Translations under genes and position numbers: made by a program
Assembly: GCF_010669285.1 (NCBI RefSeq)
Contig: NZ_CP048711.1
Span: 3,782,001 to 3,846,000, forward strand
Length of the DNA: 64,000 nt
Direction of reading: 5' to 3'
Origin: Kineobactrum salinum
GTDB lineage: Bacteria; Pseudomonadota; Gammaproteobacteria; Pseudomonadales; Halieaceae
Shown here: positions 25,027-34,316 of the stretch, piece by piece
Position numbering within the stretch: position 1 is the first letter of the stretch
How the letters are laid out: every line of letters begins with the position of its first letter
The notes under the pieces: model-generated
Told to the model about the DNA's origin: nothing
Databases searched by the model: none
The model's input: the letters and a program-made list of their open reading frames with translations, nothing else

Positions 25027-27198
25027 ATGATGAATATCGAAAACATAAATCTGTATCAATTCAAAATAGTTGTTTTATGGAGCACTCTGCTGAGCTTGGC
25101 ACCTGGAGCGCATTCGCAGACAGAAGATTCGCGTGAGAATTCAAACCAAAAGGTAGTACTTGAAGAAATCATAGTCACGGCTAGGGGCCGCAACGAAAGC
25201 CTGCAGGAAATTCCCATAGCGATTTCCGTACTGACGGAAGAAGATATAGAAAGGAGAGGTATCGCTAGTGTTGAGGATATTGCGCTTTCGACTCCAAATG
25301 TAAATTTCAACCAAGGGCTTGGTCTAAATGGCTTTTTCCTTTCATTACGGGGTCAGAATTCAGAGCGCTATTCACCGCCGCCGGTTGCAGCAGTGGTTGA
25401 TGGAGTTCTTCAGATGATGCCGGCACAATTTAATGTAGATGAGTTCGGGCTGGAGCAGATTGAAGTGCTGAAGGGGCCCCAAGGGGCTATCTATGGTAAA
25501 AACGCAATTGCTGGTGCGTTCAATATGCGAACGGCTAAGCCAGATGAGGAATTTGAAGGAAAGCTTTTTGCCAGAGGTGCGGAGGGTGATGAGCGTGTGG
25601 GCAAAGTACTGCTCAGCGGGCCAATTATTCGCGAAAAGCTTGGGTTGCTCGGCGGTGTCTCTAGGGTAAAAAGGAGGGGACAAATAAAAAATGTCAACAA
25701 CGGTGAATACGTTGACAAATATGAAGATACGACTAAACGGGCTCGTGCTGTAATAACTCCTTTTGAATATCTTGAGATTGATTTGAAGTATACTGATTCA
25801 GAAACAATTGGTCCTGATCCGACGTATATAGAAAGTGAATCCGGGAATCCTGAGAAAACCGATGACCCTATAGATTCCGATGGTGTAGGGCTGAGTGAGC
25901 GCGACTTAAAAGATAGATCGGCGCGTATAGTTTTGCACACTCCTTACGCTTCGATTATTGGAGTATTTGCAGACGTTGACGTAGTAGAAAGGTCTCGATT
26001 GGACTTGGATAGCCTTCCAATCCCTCTCGCCATGGGGGACCAGATTCAAACGGATGAAGGGTCGTCGCGGGAGTTCCGTATTCAGTCTTCCGGTAACGGA
26101 TGGTTCGACTGGATGATCGGAAGATACGATGCTAAACAGGAACAATTGAGAGATTCTATTCTATTCTTATCAAACCCTGTTACAGGTGAAGAGATGCCAG
26201 GATTAGGCAGTGTCGAACTTTATAAGTCTGAATCGAAAGCTATATTTGGTGCGCTTAGTTATTATCCATTAGATTCTCTAAAAATAGACTTAGAATATAG
26301 GTACGATAAAAATCCTGTTACTAAGATACCGAAGAACGGCTTCAGTCCGGGGGTGGGTAACCCAGTGCCTATGGAACCGGAGCCTCCGCAGTCGACGACG
26401 TTTAGAGAAAGACAACCAAAAGGAACTATAACGTATACGCCCACATCTGATATTTCCATTTATGTTAGTGCCGGAAAGGGTTTCCGGTCGGGCGAATTTA
26501 ACCCATCTTCACGAACATTTGGTGACGATATTGTTAAGGCAGAGACGGCTAAAAACTATGAAATTGGTGCAAAAACAAGCTGGCTGAATAGGAGACTCAT
26601 TGTAAATGCAGCAATATTTGAAACTGATGTAGAAAATACGCAGTTTAAGCTATTCGACATCCAGGCTGGAACGAGCATTGGCGTTAATTATGACAAAGTC
26701 AGGATAAAGGGATTTGAGGTCGAATCTACCTATCGAATTCATGAAAATATTGGCGTAAACATTGCCATTGGCTATGTTGATGCCGAAGTTGAAGAGTTTA
26801 CGCTTCCCGAAGGAATTGAAGGAGAGCCAAGTGATTTCGAGGGTAATCGCCCACAGCGTGTACCTAAATACACAGGCAACCTTGGATTTGATGTCTCATT
26901 TCCAGTATATGATAATTTGAGTGCTTTTCTGCGTGCTCAATATCGTTATACCAGTACCTATTTTTGGGATCCCTTAAACGACTTCGAACGTCCTTCAGAA
27001 GAGTTGCTCAGTGTTAGAGCCGGATTTTCTGGTTATGACAACAGATGGTCGTTGACTTTTTTTGTTGAAAACGCCCTTGACGAAACAAGCACATCAGATT
27101 ATCAGCCGGTTACTGTAACAGGAAGCCCTTTCATGACCGATGTCTATGCGACACCTATTCAAAAATTAATAGGAATGGAGGCTATGCTCCGATTCTAA
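25027..27198 (+). CDS. TonB-dependent outer-membrane receptor
   Basis: 723 residues with a Sec signal peptide (hydrophobic IVVLWSTLLSLAPGAHS) and a TonB-box-like LEEIIVTARGRNESLQEIPI. The plug domain has IEVLKGPQGAIYGKNAIAGA and the beta-barrel ends in ...LIGMEAMLRF with the C-terminal Phe. These proteins import scarce bulky substrates across the outer membrane using TonB energy. Next to a CoA/monooxygenase cluster it more likely takes up the carbon substrate than iron, though this is inference. The DNA is more AT-rich than its neighbours, suggesting separate origin. The start at 25027 has a GGGAG site, and 25030 is an equal alternative. Confidence 0.92.
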   Translation: MMNIENINLYQFKIVVLWSTLLSLAPGAHSQTEDSRENSNQKVVLEEIIVTARGRNESLQEIPIAISVLTEEDIERRGIASVEDIALSTPNVNFNQGLGLNGFFLSLRGQNSERYSPPPVAAVVDGVLQMMPAQFNVDEFGLEQIEVLKGPQGAIYGKNAIAGAFNMRTAKPDEEFEGKLFARGAEGDERVGKVLLSGPIIREKLGLLGGVSRVKRRGQIKNVNNGEYVDKYEDTTKRARAVITPFEYLEIDLKYTDSETIGPDPTYIESESGNPEKTDDPIDSDGVGLSERDLKDRSARIVLHTPYASIIGVFADVDVVERSRLDLDSLPIPLAMGDQIQTDEGSSREFRIQSSGNGWFDWMIGRYDAKQEQLRDSILFLSNPVTGEEMPGLGSVELYKSESKAIFGALSYYPLDSLKIDLEYRYDKNPVTKIPKNGFSPGVGNPVPMEPEPPQSTTFRERQPKGTITYTPTSDISIYVSAGKGFRSGEFNPSSRTFGDDIVKAETAKNYEIGAKTSWLNRRLIVNAAIFETDVENTQFKLFDIQAGTSIGVNYDKVRIKGFEVESTYRIHENIGVNIAIGYVDAEVEEFTLPEGIEGEPSDFEGNRPQRVPKYTGNLGFDVSFPVYDNLSAFLRAQYRYTSTYFWDPLNDFERPSEELLSVRAGFSGYDNRWSLTFFVENALDETSTSDYQPVTVTGSPFMTDVYATPIQKLIGMEAMLRF

Positions 27199-27644
27199 GC
27201 TATAACGAGAATTTGGAAGTAAAAGTGAATAGAACTAAACGTCGTCCAGGGCGCTAAAAATTAGGGGAGTACCGTTCAATCTGTAACGGCTGAATCCACA
27301 GCATCGCCCGACTGGCCGGGTCTCCGGCAACACTGTGGCTCAATGGAAAGCTTCGCCATACTCAGCCTGTGCGGATCACCTCGCCGAGGGTTGCTACTGG
27401 TGTCAGCGGGGCGGCCACCTGCATCAGCGATATCCGTTGCTGATGACTCTGCGGCGGTGTCAAGACTTGGCCATGATTGGACGTACCATCCGGTGAGGGG
27501 GCGAGGCGGTGCACCCTAATGGTATTCTCAAGGCGAGCAGCGCAGCCACAGAAGACCAAAGGTGAACGCGAATGTGGATAAGTATTATGGGTGCAATGAA
27601 ATGTTCGTGCTTCAAAAACTGCGGACAACATTGAGGAGATTGTA
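27199..27644. other. Intergenic GC-richer patch, origin unknown
   Basis: A 446-bp region between the receptor and the PPOX gene. The middle (27,280-27,560) is visibly more GC-rich than the AT-rich genes on both sides, which suggests an inserted or decayed foreign piece. A minus-strand open frame (27362-27631) has no homology that I recognise. No inverted ends or duplication were found. Confidence 0.35.
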
Positions 27645-28652
27645 ATGTATAGAGCGATAACTGATATTTCTGTTTTGGAATCGTTGATTGGAAAGGCGCC
27701 CAGGATGATGATGGAAAAAGCTATCGATCATCTCGACTCTGGAGCTCAACAGTGGATTGCGTATTCTCCAATCATATTTTTATCTTTTGGGTTCGGGACG
27801 GACAATACAATAACTATTGCTGGTGGTAAGGCAGGCTTTGTGAAAACGGGTGACCACTCGATGTCTATTCCCAAATCTATGATCGATAATCATGGGTTAG
27901 CGAAGGTCGGTATGGCCACTGGCTCTCTCATACTTCTACCTGGAATCAGAGAAACGATGCGTGTAAACGGTGTGATTTCCCGTGTCGACGATTCTTCAAT
28001 AGTTGTTGAAGTGAAGGAATGCTTTACCCATTGTGGAAAGTCAATCATACGAGCCGAGTTTTGGAGCGGTGTCGCTGAAACATCGGGATTACATGTTCCG
28101 GAAAAATTTGCAGAAGCTGGCCGCTACCTTGCAATCGCCACTATCAGTGGAGACGGAAATGCTGATGTGAGCCCAAAGGGTGATAAGGCCGGTGATCTTG
28201 CACATATAAAGGAGGGGGCTCTTTGCTTTGCGGATCGCCCAGGGAACAAGCGTTTCGATAGCTTCCGCAATATACTTACACAGCCCAAAGTATCAGCGAT
28301 AATGGTCGTACCTGGAACATCCCAAATCATGCATTTTTCGGGTATTGCCAGTATTACAGATGATGACGAGTTGCGCGCTAGTTTTGAAGTTCAAAATAAA
28401 ATACCATTGGTAGTTACTATTATAGAGAATGTTACGACGAATGTTTTTACTAGCGGTGCTTTAGAGCGGGCACAGCTATGGACAACGAAACCAATAGAAT
28501 ATCCTTTCAAGCCTTCCGAAATAATGGCTAAGCAAACAAAGCTAATGAAGAGCAAGGGGTTGGCAGAAAGACTAGTTAAAGCAGCCGCTTCTTCGTCGCC
28601 CGGTCTTTTGGAAAAAGGCATGGAGCATGATTATAAGAAAAATCTTTATTAA
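27645..28652 (+). CDS. PPOX-family FMN-binding protein
   Basis: 335 residues. The C-terminal half is a pyridoxamine-5'-phosphate-oxidase-like split barrel: YLAIATISGDGNADVSPKGD, FADRPGNKRFDSFRNILTQP and SAIMVVPGTSQIMHFSG match the MSMEG_1061-like group that binds FMN. The N-terminal 150 residues look like a degenerate second barrel (FVKTGDHSMSIPKSMIDNHG). Such proteins act as flavin- or F420-type reductases or haem-degrading oxygenases, and the substrate here is unknown. A GGAG ribosome site precedes ATG 27645. Confidence 0.75.
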   Translation: MYRAITDISVLESLIGKAPRMMMEKAIDHLDSGAQQWIAYSPIIFLSFGFGTDNTITIAGGKAGFVKTGDHSMSIPKSMIDNHGLAKVGMATGSLILLPGIRETMRVNGVISRVDDSSIVVEVKECFTHCGKSIIRAEFWSGVAETSGLHVPEKFAEAGRYLAIATISGDGNADVSPKGDKAGDLAHIKEGALCFADRPGNKRFDSFRNILTQPKVSAIMVVPGTSQIMHFSGIASITDDDELRASFEVQNKIPLVVTIIENVTTNVFTSGALERAQLWTTKPIEYPFKPSEIMAKQTKLMKSKGLAERLVKAAASSSPGLLEKGMEHDYKKNLY

Positions 28653-28959
28653 TGGAGTTGCATACCTAGCTGAGTACAGTGGAAGGCAGCGCAGCAATGC
28701 AGTCGGACTAGCTAATAAAGTTGCCCATGGTACCGTAAGCTTCCCCGTCAAGCGGACAGTTCGAAAGTAGAGTTTCCGGCGCTTTGTAAATGGGCTTCCG
28801 GTGGTGTCAGTCGCCCAGTGAATCGTGGGGTGATCGCATTCAGTGGAGTCGGCAAGAGTGGGCTCGGGACTTTTCCTTCTTGGGGGGTGTTTATTTTTGT
28901 TGGTAAGATCGTCGGTAAAACTGAAATAATTCTGTAAGACATTGATTTTATAGATTTAT

Positions 28960-28973
28960 TGGTACCGGAGGCC
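28960..28973 (-). repeat. Copy of tRNA-Leu 3' end (probable att site)
   Basis: TGGTACCGGAGGCC is identical to 58989-59002, the last 14 bases of the tRNA-Leu(CAA) gene including CCA. The identity stops on the tRNA-internal side after GGCC, while the outer flank is AT-rich at both sites. A 14-bp chance match in a 64-kb window is unlikely (about 2.7x10^8 possible 14-mers). The placement 271 bp before an integrase start fits an attachment site. Confidence 0.7.
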
Positions 28974-29243
28974 AAGTCCTCGGCGCAGTATCATAGAATC
29001 GCAATTTGTATTAAAATCCCTATAAAAATAGGTACAATACGAATTTCAGTGTCTTAACCTGTTTCATGCTCTATTATCAAATCACATCTTTTATGTTGTT
29101 ACAGTAGTAGTACCTACGTATTTGGGTCCGGTTTTTTTGATTCGATGTTGTAATGGATGTGGTTGAGCAATATTACCTCTTGAATCTATGGGATGTCTGG
29201 TTCCGGAACTCGGGTCCGGAAAGCCAAGCTGCTGGAGTGGACA

Positions 29244-29285
29244 ATGCCAAAGAGAGCGAGAGAACTGACAGATGCCGCTGTACGT
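29244..29285 (+). pseudogene. P4-type integrase, first 14 codons only
   Basis: ATG 29244 with a GGAG ribosome site begins MPKRARELTDAAVR, the usual opening of P4-family island integrases. The next base starts the 77-bp inverted-repeat element, and the frame does not continue as integrase after it, so only the start survives. Position and orientation (att copy on the left, gene reading rightward) mirror the integrase end at the left window edge. With 14 residues the family call rests on a short match. Confidence 0.5.
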
Positions 29286-29362
29286 TGGACTTCCCCTGGT
29301 TCATGGAGATTTCTAGACTATTCTGTGAGGCCGGGAACTCTCCATGAACCAGGGGAAGTCCA
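29286..29362. mobile_element. 77-bp MITE-like element with perfect 24-bp terminal repeats
   Basis: The first 24 bases (TGGACTTCCCCTGG...) are an exact inverse of the last 24, leaving 29 bases between. A near-identical copy of the left 43 bases stands alone at 58535-58577. The TGGACTTCCCC start resembles some IS3-family termini, so this could be a deletion derivative of such an IS. No target duplication longer than 2-3 bp is evident. It interrupts the integrase start. Confidence 0.7.
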
Positions 29363-29535
29363 GTTAGCTGATCGACTCTGGCCGTCCTTCTGCCGCCTGG
29401 TGTAAAAGTGCAAGCAGACGTACTTGGGTTACATCCATTGAACCACTTCACTTCCCATTTGGCAGGAGCGAAGTTGTTTGAGTCCTTCACCGTCGAAAAC
29501 ATGTGGAGGATTCTTGCGGGAGTAAAGTGGAGTAA

Positions 29536-30762
29536 TTACTTCGGTCGTCCTAGGGTTAGCAGGGCTAAGCCGCTAACGGTGACCAGTACCATGGTGAGCA
29601 CTAGGAACGGTGTATAGCTCTGGTGATAGTCGAAGGTGGCACCGGCGGCAAGAGGCCCGAATGCAGCTCCAAGTGTCAACGCAGCGACGACAACGCCGAA
29701 AAGCGCACCAAAATTTCTTAAACCAAAATATCGGCTGGAGAGATAGGCCATGACGTCTACTTCTGCTCCCAAGGTGAAGCCTATGATTATTGCGGCCACA
29801 ATCTGATTGGATATTCTGTCGCCTTGTGTGAGAAGCAGGACGCAGGCAATGTTTGCAATGAGAAATATAACTGCTCCCACCCGCTCGCTTGAAAAGCGGT
29901 CAAGGAGGAATCCAGTCCCCAAGCGTCCGACAAATGAGGAGATGCCAATTATAGAGGCGATTCCGGCTGCAGCGAGTCGACTACTACCGTATTCCATCAG
30001 GATAGGAACAAAATGCACCAGAATCCCGATCATTGTGAAGGCGAACATTGCGCCTGCAAATAGCAGCTTGTAGAGAGCTGGGGAGCGGAAACCCTCTGCT
30101 AGACTAATCCCGATCTCTGCTCTATTTGGCTTGATGGTAGCAACATCGATCGATTCCTGGGGTTGATCCGCCGCGCCACGAAAACGCAGAAAAATGATCG
30201 GAAGTACTATCGTAGTCCATAGTATAGCGGTTGCTCTAAAAGCTGTTCGCCAGCCATAATTTTCTATAAGCCATGCCGACAGTACTGGAAACAGGGTCGC
30301 TCCTATAGGCGCCCCTGAAAGGGCGACCGCAAAGGCGATGCCCCTCGAGCGCTCAAAGCGACTTGCCACAGCACTCGTCCAGACAGTTGACTGTGCCCAC
30401 GGTACACTTACTGCCACGAAGCTCCACAAGAGTACCCAGTTCAAAATGTGTCCAGTAGCTGTGCCCAGTGAGGAGTACGCTATGGCTATCAATAGGACTC
30501 CGATTAACCCGATGCGGCGAGGTCCTAGTCGGTCGACCAATATGCCCACGGGTATGCACAGAAGAGCACTTCCTACATTGGCGATGGTGATCCCAAGCGA
30601 GACTTGCGCGCGTGTCCAGCCGAACGCGTGCTGCAGCGGTTCAATGAACGGGCCCAATGAGTAGATGTGGAGAACGGACATAGAGTACCCGAATGCTGCG
30701 ACACATGGGAGATACCAGTATCGCTGCCATTCAATCTGCACCTCACGCGTCGCATAATTCAT
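29536..30762 (-). CDS. MFS transporter
   Basis: About 408 residues with many hydrophobic segments in two halves, as in 12-helix major facilitator permeases. The motif between TM2 and TM3 reads GILVDRLGPRRIGLIGV, and the TM8-9 equivalent reads GTGFLLDRFSSERVGAVI. The overall style resembles the monocarboxylate/oxalate-formate (MCT/OFA) branch. ATG 30762 has AAGGA upstream, and a GTG at 30783 is in frame. It would move a small acid, substrate or product across the inner membrane. It is divergent from the TonB receptor at 31162. Confidence 0.88.
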   Translation of the reverse strand: MNYATREVQIEWQRYWYLPCVAAFGYSMSVLHIYSLGPFIEPLQHAFGWTRAQVSLGITIANVGSALLCIPVGILVDRLGPRRIGLIGVLLIAIAYSSLGTATGHILNWVLLWSFVAVSVPWAQSTVWTSAVASRFERSRGIAFAVALSGAPIGATLFPVLSAWLIENYGWRTAFRATAILWTTIVLPIIFLRFRGAADQPQESIDVATIKPNRAEIGISLAEGFRSPALYKLLFAGAMFAFTMIGILVHFVPILMEYGSSRLAAAGIASIIGISSFVGRLGTGFLLDRFSSERVGAVIFLIANIACVLLLTQGDRISNQIVAAIIIGFTLGAEVDVMAYLSSRYFGLRNFGALFGVVVAALTLGAAFGPLAAGATFDYHQSYTPFLVLTMVLVTVSGLALLTLGRPK

Positions 30763-31161
30763 ATAGTCCTTATGGTCTCTCACAGCCGTTCAAGGGTTAT
30801 AGGCTGAATAAGTTGTTCTGTTTGGTTTGAGAAAATGTGGCCTGTTTCGTCTGCTCCTTGCCTGGGGGCAGCGTGGACACTGGCTGCTCGTCAGCGTGCG
30901 GGCCTGTGGGTCCAGACAAGCATAGCCTCGTGGCTCGTATCGATACAGAGGCAGTTGGCGCACTTTGCATCGTCTGCATCACATTTGGCGCGAATTGCAT
31001 CTTTGCTTCCGCATATATGTGCCGCCGGATTGCATACACTTATCTTCGGTTGCCCAGTAGTGTGATCCTAGTTACTGAGACTTGGGCACCTAAAGAAACG
31101 CTAGTACTGGTGTTCTCCAGGTCGTCAGATAAAACAATAATCTGCAAAGAGGCAAACACAA
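30763..31161. other. Divergent intergenic region (MFS / TonB receptor)
   Basis: A 399-bp region between two outward-facing genes, which must hold promoters for both. I do not see a convincing sigma-70 pair or a repeat of the GACCGGTC operator. A long frame across 30837-31256 lacks homology and is not called. Confidence 0.4.
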
Positions 31162-33567
31162 ATGAAATATACTCTACCGGCTATCATAGTTGTCGGACCA
31201 CTGGCAACAATGTTGTCCGCCGTCTCAACGCATGCTCAGCCTCAAACAGTAACTAGTGACTCTATGGATCATCAAGCTAGATCTGGGCTTGAAGAAGTTA
31301 TTGTAACTGCTCGACGCCGCAGCGAAAGCGTCCAAGACGTACCGGTGGCGGTTTCAGTATTGAGTGGAGAGGCGTTGCAAATGCGTAGCGTTACCTCGGA
31401 GGGTGACCTGCAGGTTGCATTTCCTGGCTTGGTGGTTCGATCTGCCAATAATAACAACCAGCTGAATTATGTCATTCGAGGGGAGTCTGTTGATGCTTAT
31501 TCGGGGTCACCACCCGGAGTGCAACCCTATATCAATGATGTACCTTTTCTTGTCGGCGCATCAACGACCTTCTTCGATCTAGGGAATATCCAAGTCGTTA
31601 AGGGCCCACAGGGTACCCTTTTTGGCCGTAACTCAACCGGCGGCGCTGTGTTATTCCAGACTAAAGAGCCTGAAGGTCAGTTTGGCGGCTATGCTTCCAT
31701 TCAATACGGTAATTTGGATAGCCTCATTGCAGAGGGCGCGATTAACATCCCTGTGTCGGACAAACTCAAGTTCCGTCTCGCGGGCACAGCTTCGTCAGGT
31801 GGTGATTGGGTAAAGAATCTATACGACAATCAGACGTTAGGTGGAAAGGACGAGCAGTCGGCTCGCTTTACCATTGCATTTGATCCTTCGGAGCGTCTGT
31901 CTAACGTAACCACGATACAGGTTTCCGAGTCGGATGGTACTAACGCTCCAAACGCCATGTATTACACCATCCCATGCGGGGAGCCGTCAGGTTTCAACTC
32001 TTGCCTCTATCACCCAGACGTTCCAGCTTTTCAGAAGCTACTGAACGGTGAGGGTCTGCAGGGATATCCCACCGGTAACGTCCATCCAGGTGGTTTTGAA
32101 AACCTTCCGGAATTCCTCCGATCACAAGGCGATTATGTAGTCAGTGCCAATGCCTCCTTTTTCTACGAAGCCAGCAGTAAGTTTTTCATCAACAAGACTG
32201 ATTTCGACATATCCCCTACGCTTTCCATAAAAAATATTCTAGGTTATACCCACTCAGAAAACGCGCTCAACTATGATACGGACTACTCCCCTTATCCCAT
32301 CGTTCAGCAGTATGCGCCTTCGGCCCTCCTTCAGGAAGGTCCTCTTCCAGTGGAATCCGGAGAGTGGGAAACCTGGTCCAATGAATTCCAGTTGCTTGGT
32401 ACCGCTTTTGACGAGCGCCTGGATTATCTCCTTGGAGTTTTCTACATTGACTCGGAAGAGAAATACTACTCCCCGCTGACAATCATGGGGATAGATCCGC
32501 CAGACACAGTGCTTCAGCCATCTTCTGTCGCCTATAACGCAGTAACGGGTAATGAGTCCACTGCTGTATTTGGTCAAGGTACTTACGAGCTGACAGATAA
32601 CCTTAATTTAACGGTGGGTGCGCGTTATACCTGGGAAGAAGTCACCATGACTCAAGGATCCGAGTCCATCTTTCTATATCTCGATCCGGAACCATTCGGC
32701 GGTATTGATTTGCCACAAAAATCAAAGCAGGAGGACTCGAGTTGGACAGTCTCTCTTGACTATCATCTGACTGATCAAATCATGGTCTACGCAACCACAA
32801 GAGGCAGCTGGCGTCGTGGTGGTTTCAATCCATTTAATCCGCCTACACCACAACCAACGACTGCAGCGACTGGAGGCGGTGGAAACTACTTCCTGCCAGA
32901 ACAAATTCGCGATGTGGAGGGTGGTGTGAAGTTTGATGGATTTTTTGGTGAGGTACCTGTGCGGGCTAATCTGGCTCTCTACCAAAGTTGGGTGGACGAT
33001 ATACAGAAAACCGCGTATGTAGTTATCGGGGGTACAGCTTCCTCTGCGACGATCAATGTACCGGAAACAGAAATTAGTGGCTTTGAGGCTGATATTCACT
33101 TTGAGGCAAACAGCTGGCTGAGGTTGGGTGGTTCCGTTGCTCATACTGATGCTGAGTTCACTAAGCCGGATTCGCTCTTGTTTGGAAACACAGTGACCTA
33201 TGGCCCATTTGGCGATGCGCCTGAATGGTCGGGAACGCTTTTTGCCGACATGTCCATGGAACTGGGTGAAGGTAGGGGCTATCTGAACTACCGTGTTGAT
33301 GTCTATGCTCAGTCCCATTTCTACTTCTCAAACCTGGGGGGTACTATTCAACCAGGAACAAAACTTCCCGGCTACACGCTAGTTAACATGCGCCTGGATT
33401 GGAACGATATCTTTGGCAGCAGAGTAAAAGGTAGTCTATTTGTAAAAAACCTCGGCGAGAAGGTCTACTACACCGGCGGCTCAGCCGGGGCACAAAACTT
33501 CTCAGTGGAGTCCGCTACTTTCGGTAAGCCACGCATCTATGGGCTGCAACTGCGGGTGGACTTCTAG
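31162..33567 (+). CDS. TonB-dependent outer-membrane receptor
   Basis: 801 residues with signal peptide (VVGPLATMLSAVSTHAQ), TonB-box-like LEEVIVTARRRSESVQDVPV, plug motif VVKGPQGTLFGRNSTGGAVL and barrel end RIYGLQLRVDF. It is followed by a SnoaL-like protein and a PQQ alcohol dehydrogenase in the same direction. That order (receptor, small protein, periplasmic dehydrogenase) suggests that the imported substrate is oxidised in the periplasm. Confidence 0.92.
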   Translation: MKYTLPAIIVVGPLATMLSAVSTHAQPQTVTSDSMDHQARSGLEEVIVTARRRSESVQDVPVAVSVLSGEALQMRSVTSEGDLQVAFPGLVVRSANNNNQLNYVIRGESVDAYSGSPPGVQPYINDVPFLVGASTTFFDLGNIQVVKGPQGTLFGRNSTGGAVLFQTKEPEGQFGGYASIQYGNLDSLIAEGAINIPVSDKLKFRLAGTASSGGDWVKNLYDNQTLGGKDEQSARFTIAFDPSERLSNVTTIQVSESDGTNAPNAMYYTIPCGEPSGFNSCLYHPDVPAFQKLLNGEGLQGYPTGNVHPGGFENLPEFLRSQGDYVVSANASFFYEASSKFFINKTDFDISPTLSIKNILGYTHSENALNYDTDYSPYPIVQQYAPSALLQEGPLPVESGEWETWSNEFQLLGTAFDERLDYLLGVFYIDSEEKYYSPLTIMGIDPPDTVLQPSSVAYNAVTGNESTAVFGQGTYELTDNLNLTVGARYTWEEVTMTQGSESIFLYLDPEPFGGIDLPQKSKQEDSSWTVSLDYHLTDQIMVYATTRGSWRRGGFNPFNPPTPQPTTAATGGGGNYFLPEQIRDVEGGVKFDGFFGEVPVRANLALYQSWVDDIQKTAYVVIGGTASSATINVPETEISGFEADIHFEANSWLRLGGSVAHTDAEFTKPDSLLFGNTVTYGPFGDAPEWSGTLFADMSMELGEGRGYLNYRVDVYAQSHFYFSNLGGTIQPGTKLPGYTLVNMRLDWNDIFGSRVKGSLFVKNLGEKVYYTGGSAGAQNFSVESATFGKPRIYGLQLRVDF

Positions 33568-33785
33568 CTAATTTCTCATCACCTCCTGGCGAATCCGGCT
33601 TCGTTAGGTGGTAAAAGAAAGTCTTCTGGCAGCGTTTGATGACTCATCGTCGGCACCTCTGGAGGTCTCCAATGTCAGTATGTCGCACTACTTCGCGCAG
33701 ACAGATTGCCACATTGCAAAGGTTATCCCGCGGTATTTGGTGATATCGATAAATTTACTTCATTGTGAATAATAAGGAGCCACAT

Positions 33786-34316
33786 ATGATTTCCCTTGAA
33801 GACCAGCATGCTCTGCAGGACTTGCATAATAGGTATGTACATGCCACTGATCGTGGTGACTATACCTTGTTGAGATCGTTGTATACCGAAGACGCGATTG
33901 AAAATCACGGCGACTACACTGGTCCCGTAGACGGTTTCATCAAATGGCTGCCGCAAGCTGCGGCTTACTTTGAGTCTACCACCCATATGGTTAGTAATTT
34001 ACTCATTCGGGTGAATGGTGGCGCGGTTGAGAGCGAAGGGCGCGGTACAGCTTATCTCCGCCTCAAAGGCGAGCCGTCGTTCAATATGATTGTGATAAAC
34101 CGGCTGTTCGACAGTTACAAAAAAATCGATGGTCTTTGGTTATTTCATCGTCGGGCCCTCAGTGTCGACTGGGTACAACAGTTCTCCCCGGGAGATGCCG
34201 ACCTGGATCTGACAAGTTCGATTCCCTCTGGTACTAATGGCCCGGATGATCCTGTATACCATAATATTCCAGCACTGGTGGCATCCTTGCGTAAGGGGTT
34301 GCCGCCAATCAAATAA
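33786..34316 (+). CDS. SnoaL_4/NTF2-like protein
   Basis: 176 residues from ATG 33786 (ribosome site AAGGAG; the GTG at 33765 is less likely). It has ALQDLHNRYVHATDRGDYTL, YTEDAIENHGDYTGPVDGFI and TTHMVSNLLIRVNG. The Tyr/Asp near residue 20 and the His in THMVSN correspond to the catalytic area of SnoaL_4 dehydratases such as LinA, scytalone dehydratase and BaiE, so a dehydratase role is possible. A paralogue (frameshifted) is at 38680. The stop overlaps the next start (TAATG). Confidence 0.75.
   Translation: MISLEDQHALQDLHNRYVHATDRGDYTLLRSLYTEDAIENHGDYTGPVDGFIKWLPQAAAYFESTTHMVSNLLIRVNGGAVESEGRGTAYLRLKGEPSFNMIVINRLFDSYKKIDGLWLFHRRALSVDWVQQFSPGDADLDLTSSIPSGTNGPDDPVYHNIPALVASLRKGLPPIK

Larger units (their letters stand above)
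28653..29535. other. Island junction region
   Basis: About 880 bp at the proposed border between island A and island B. It contains the tRNA-end repeat (28960-28973), the integrase start (29244-29285) and the 77-bp inverted-repeat element (29286-29362), each listed separately. The stretch 28.97-29.2 kb is very AT-rich, like many attP regions. I see no intact gene. Sequence 29363-29535 has no recognisable feature. Confidence 0.5.

Noticed and set aside
27362-27631. 89-residue minus-strand frame before the PPOX gene
   Set aside because: Possible transposase tail by feel, but no motif, terminal repeat or start signal supports it.
30837-31256. 139-residue frame in the MFS/TonB intergenic region
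   Set aside because: Cys-rich text without homology. It runs into the TonB receptor start in a different frame.
33568-33785. Terminator after the TonB receptor (CACCT...AGGTG)
   Set aside because: The stem is short, the loop is long and no T-run follows.
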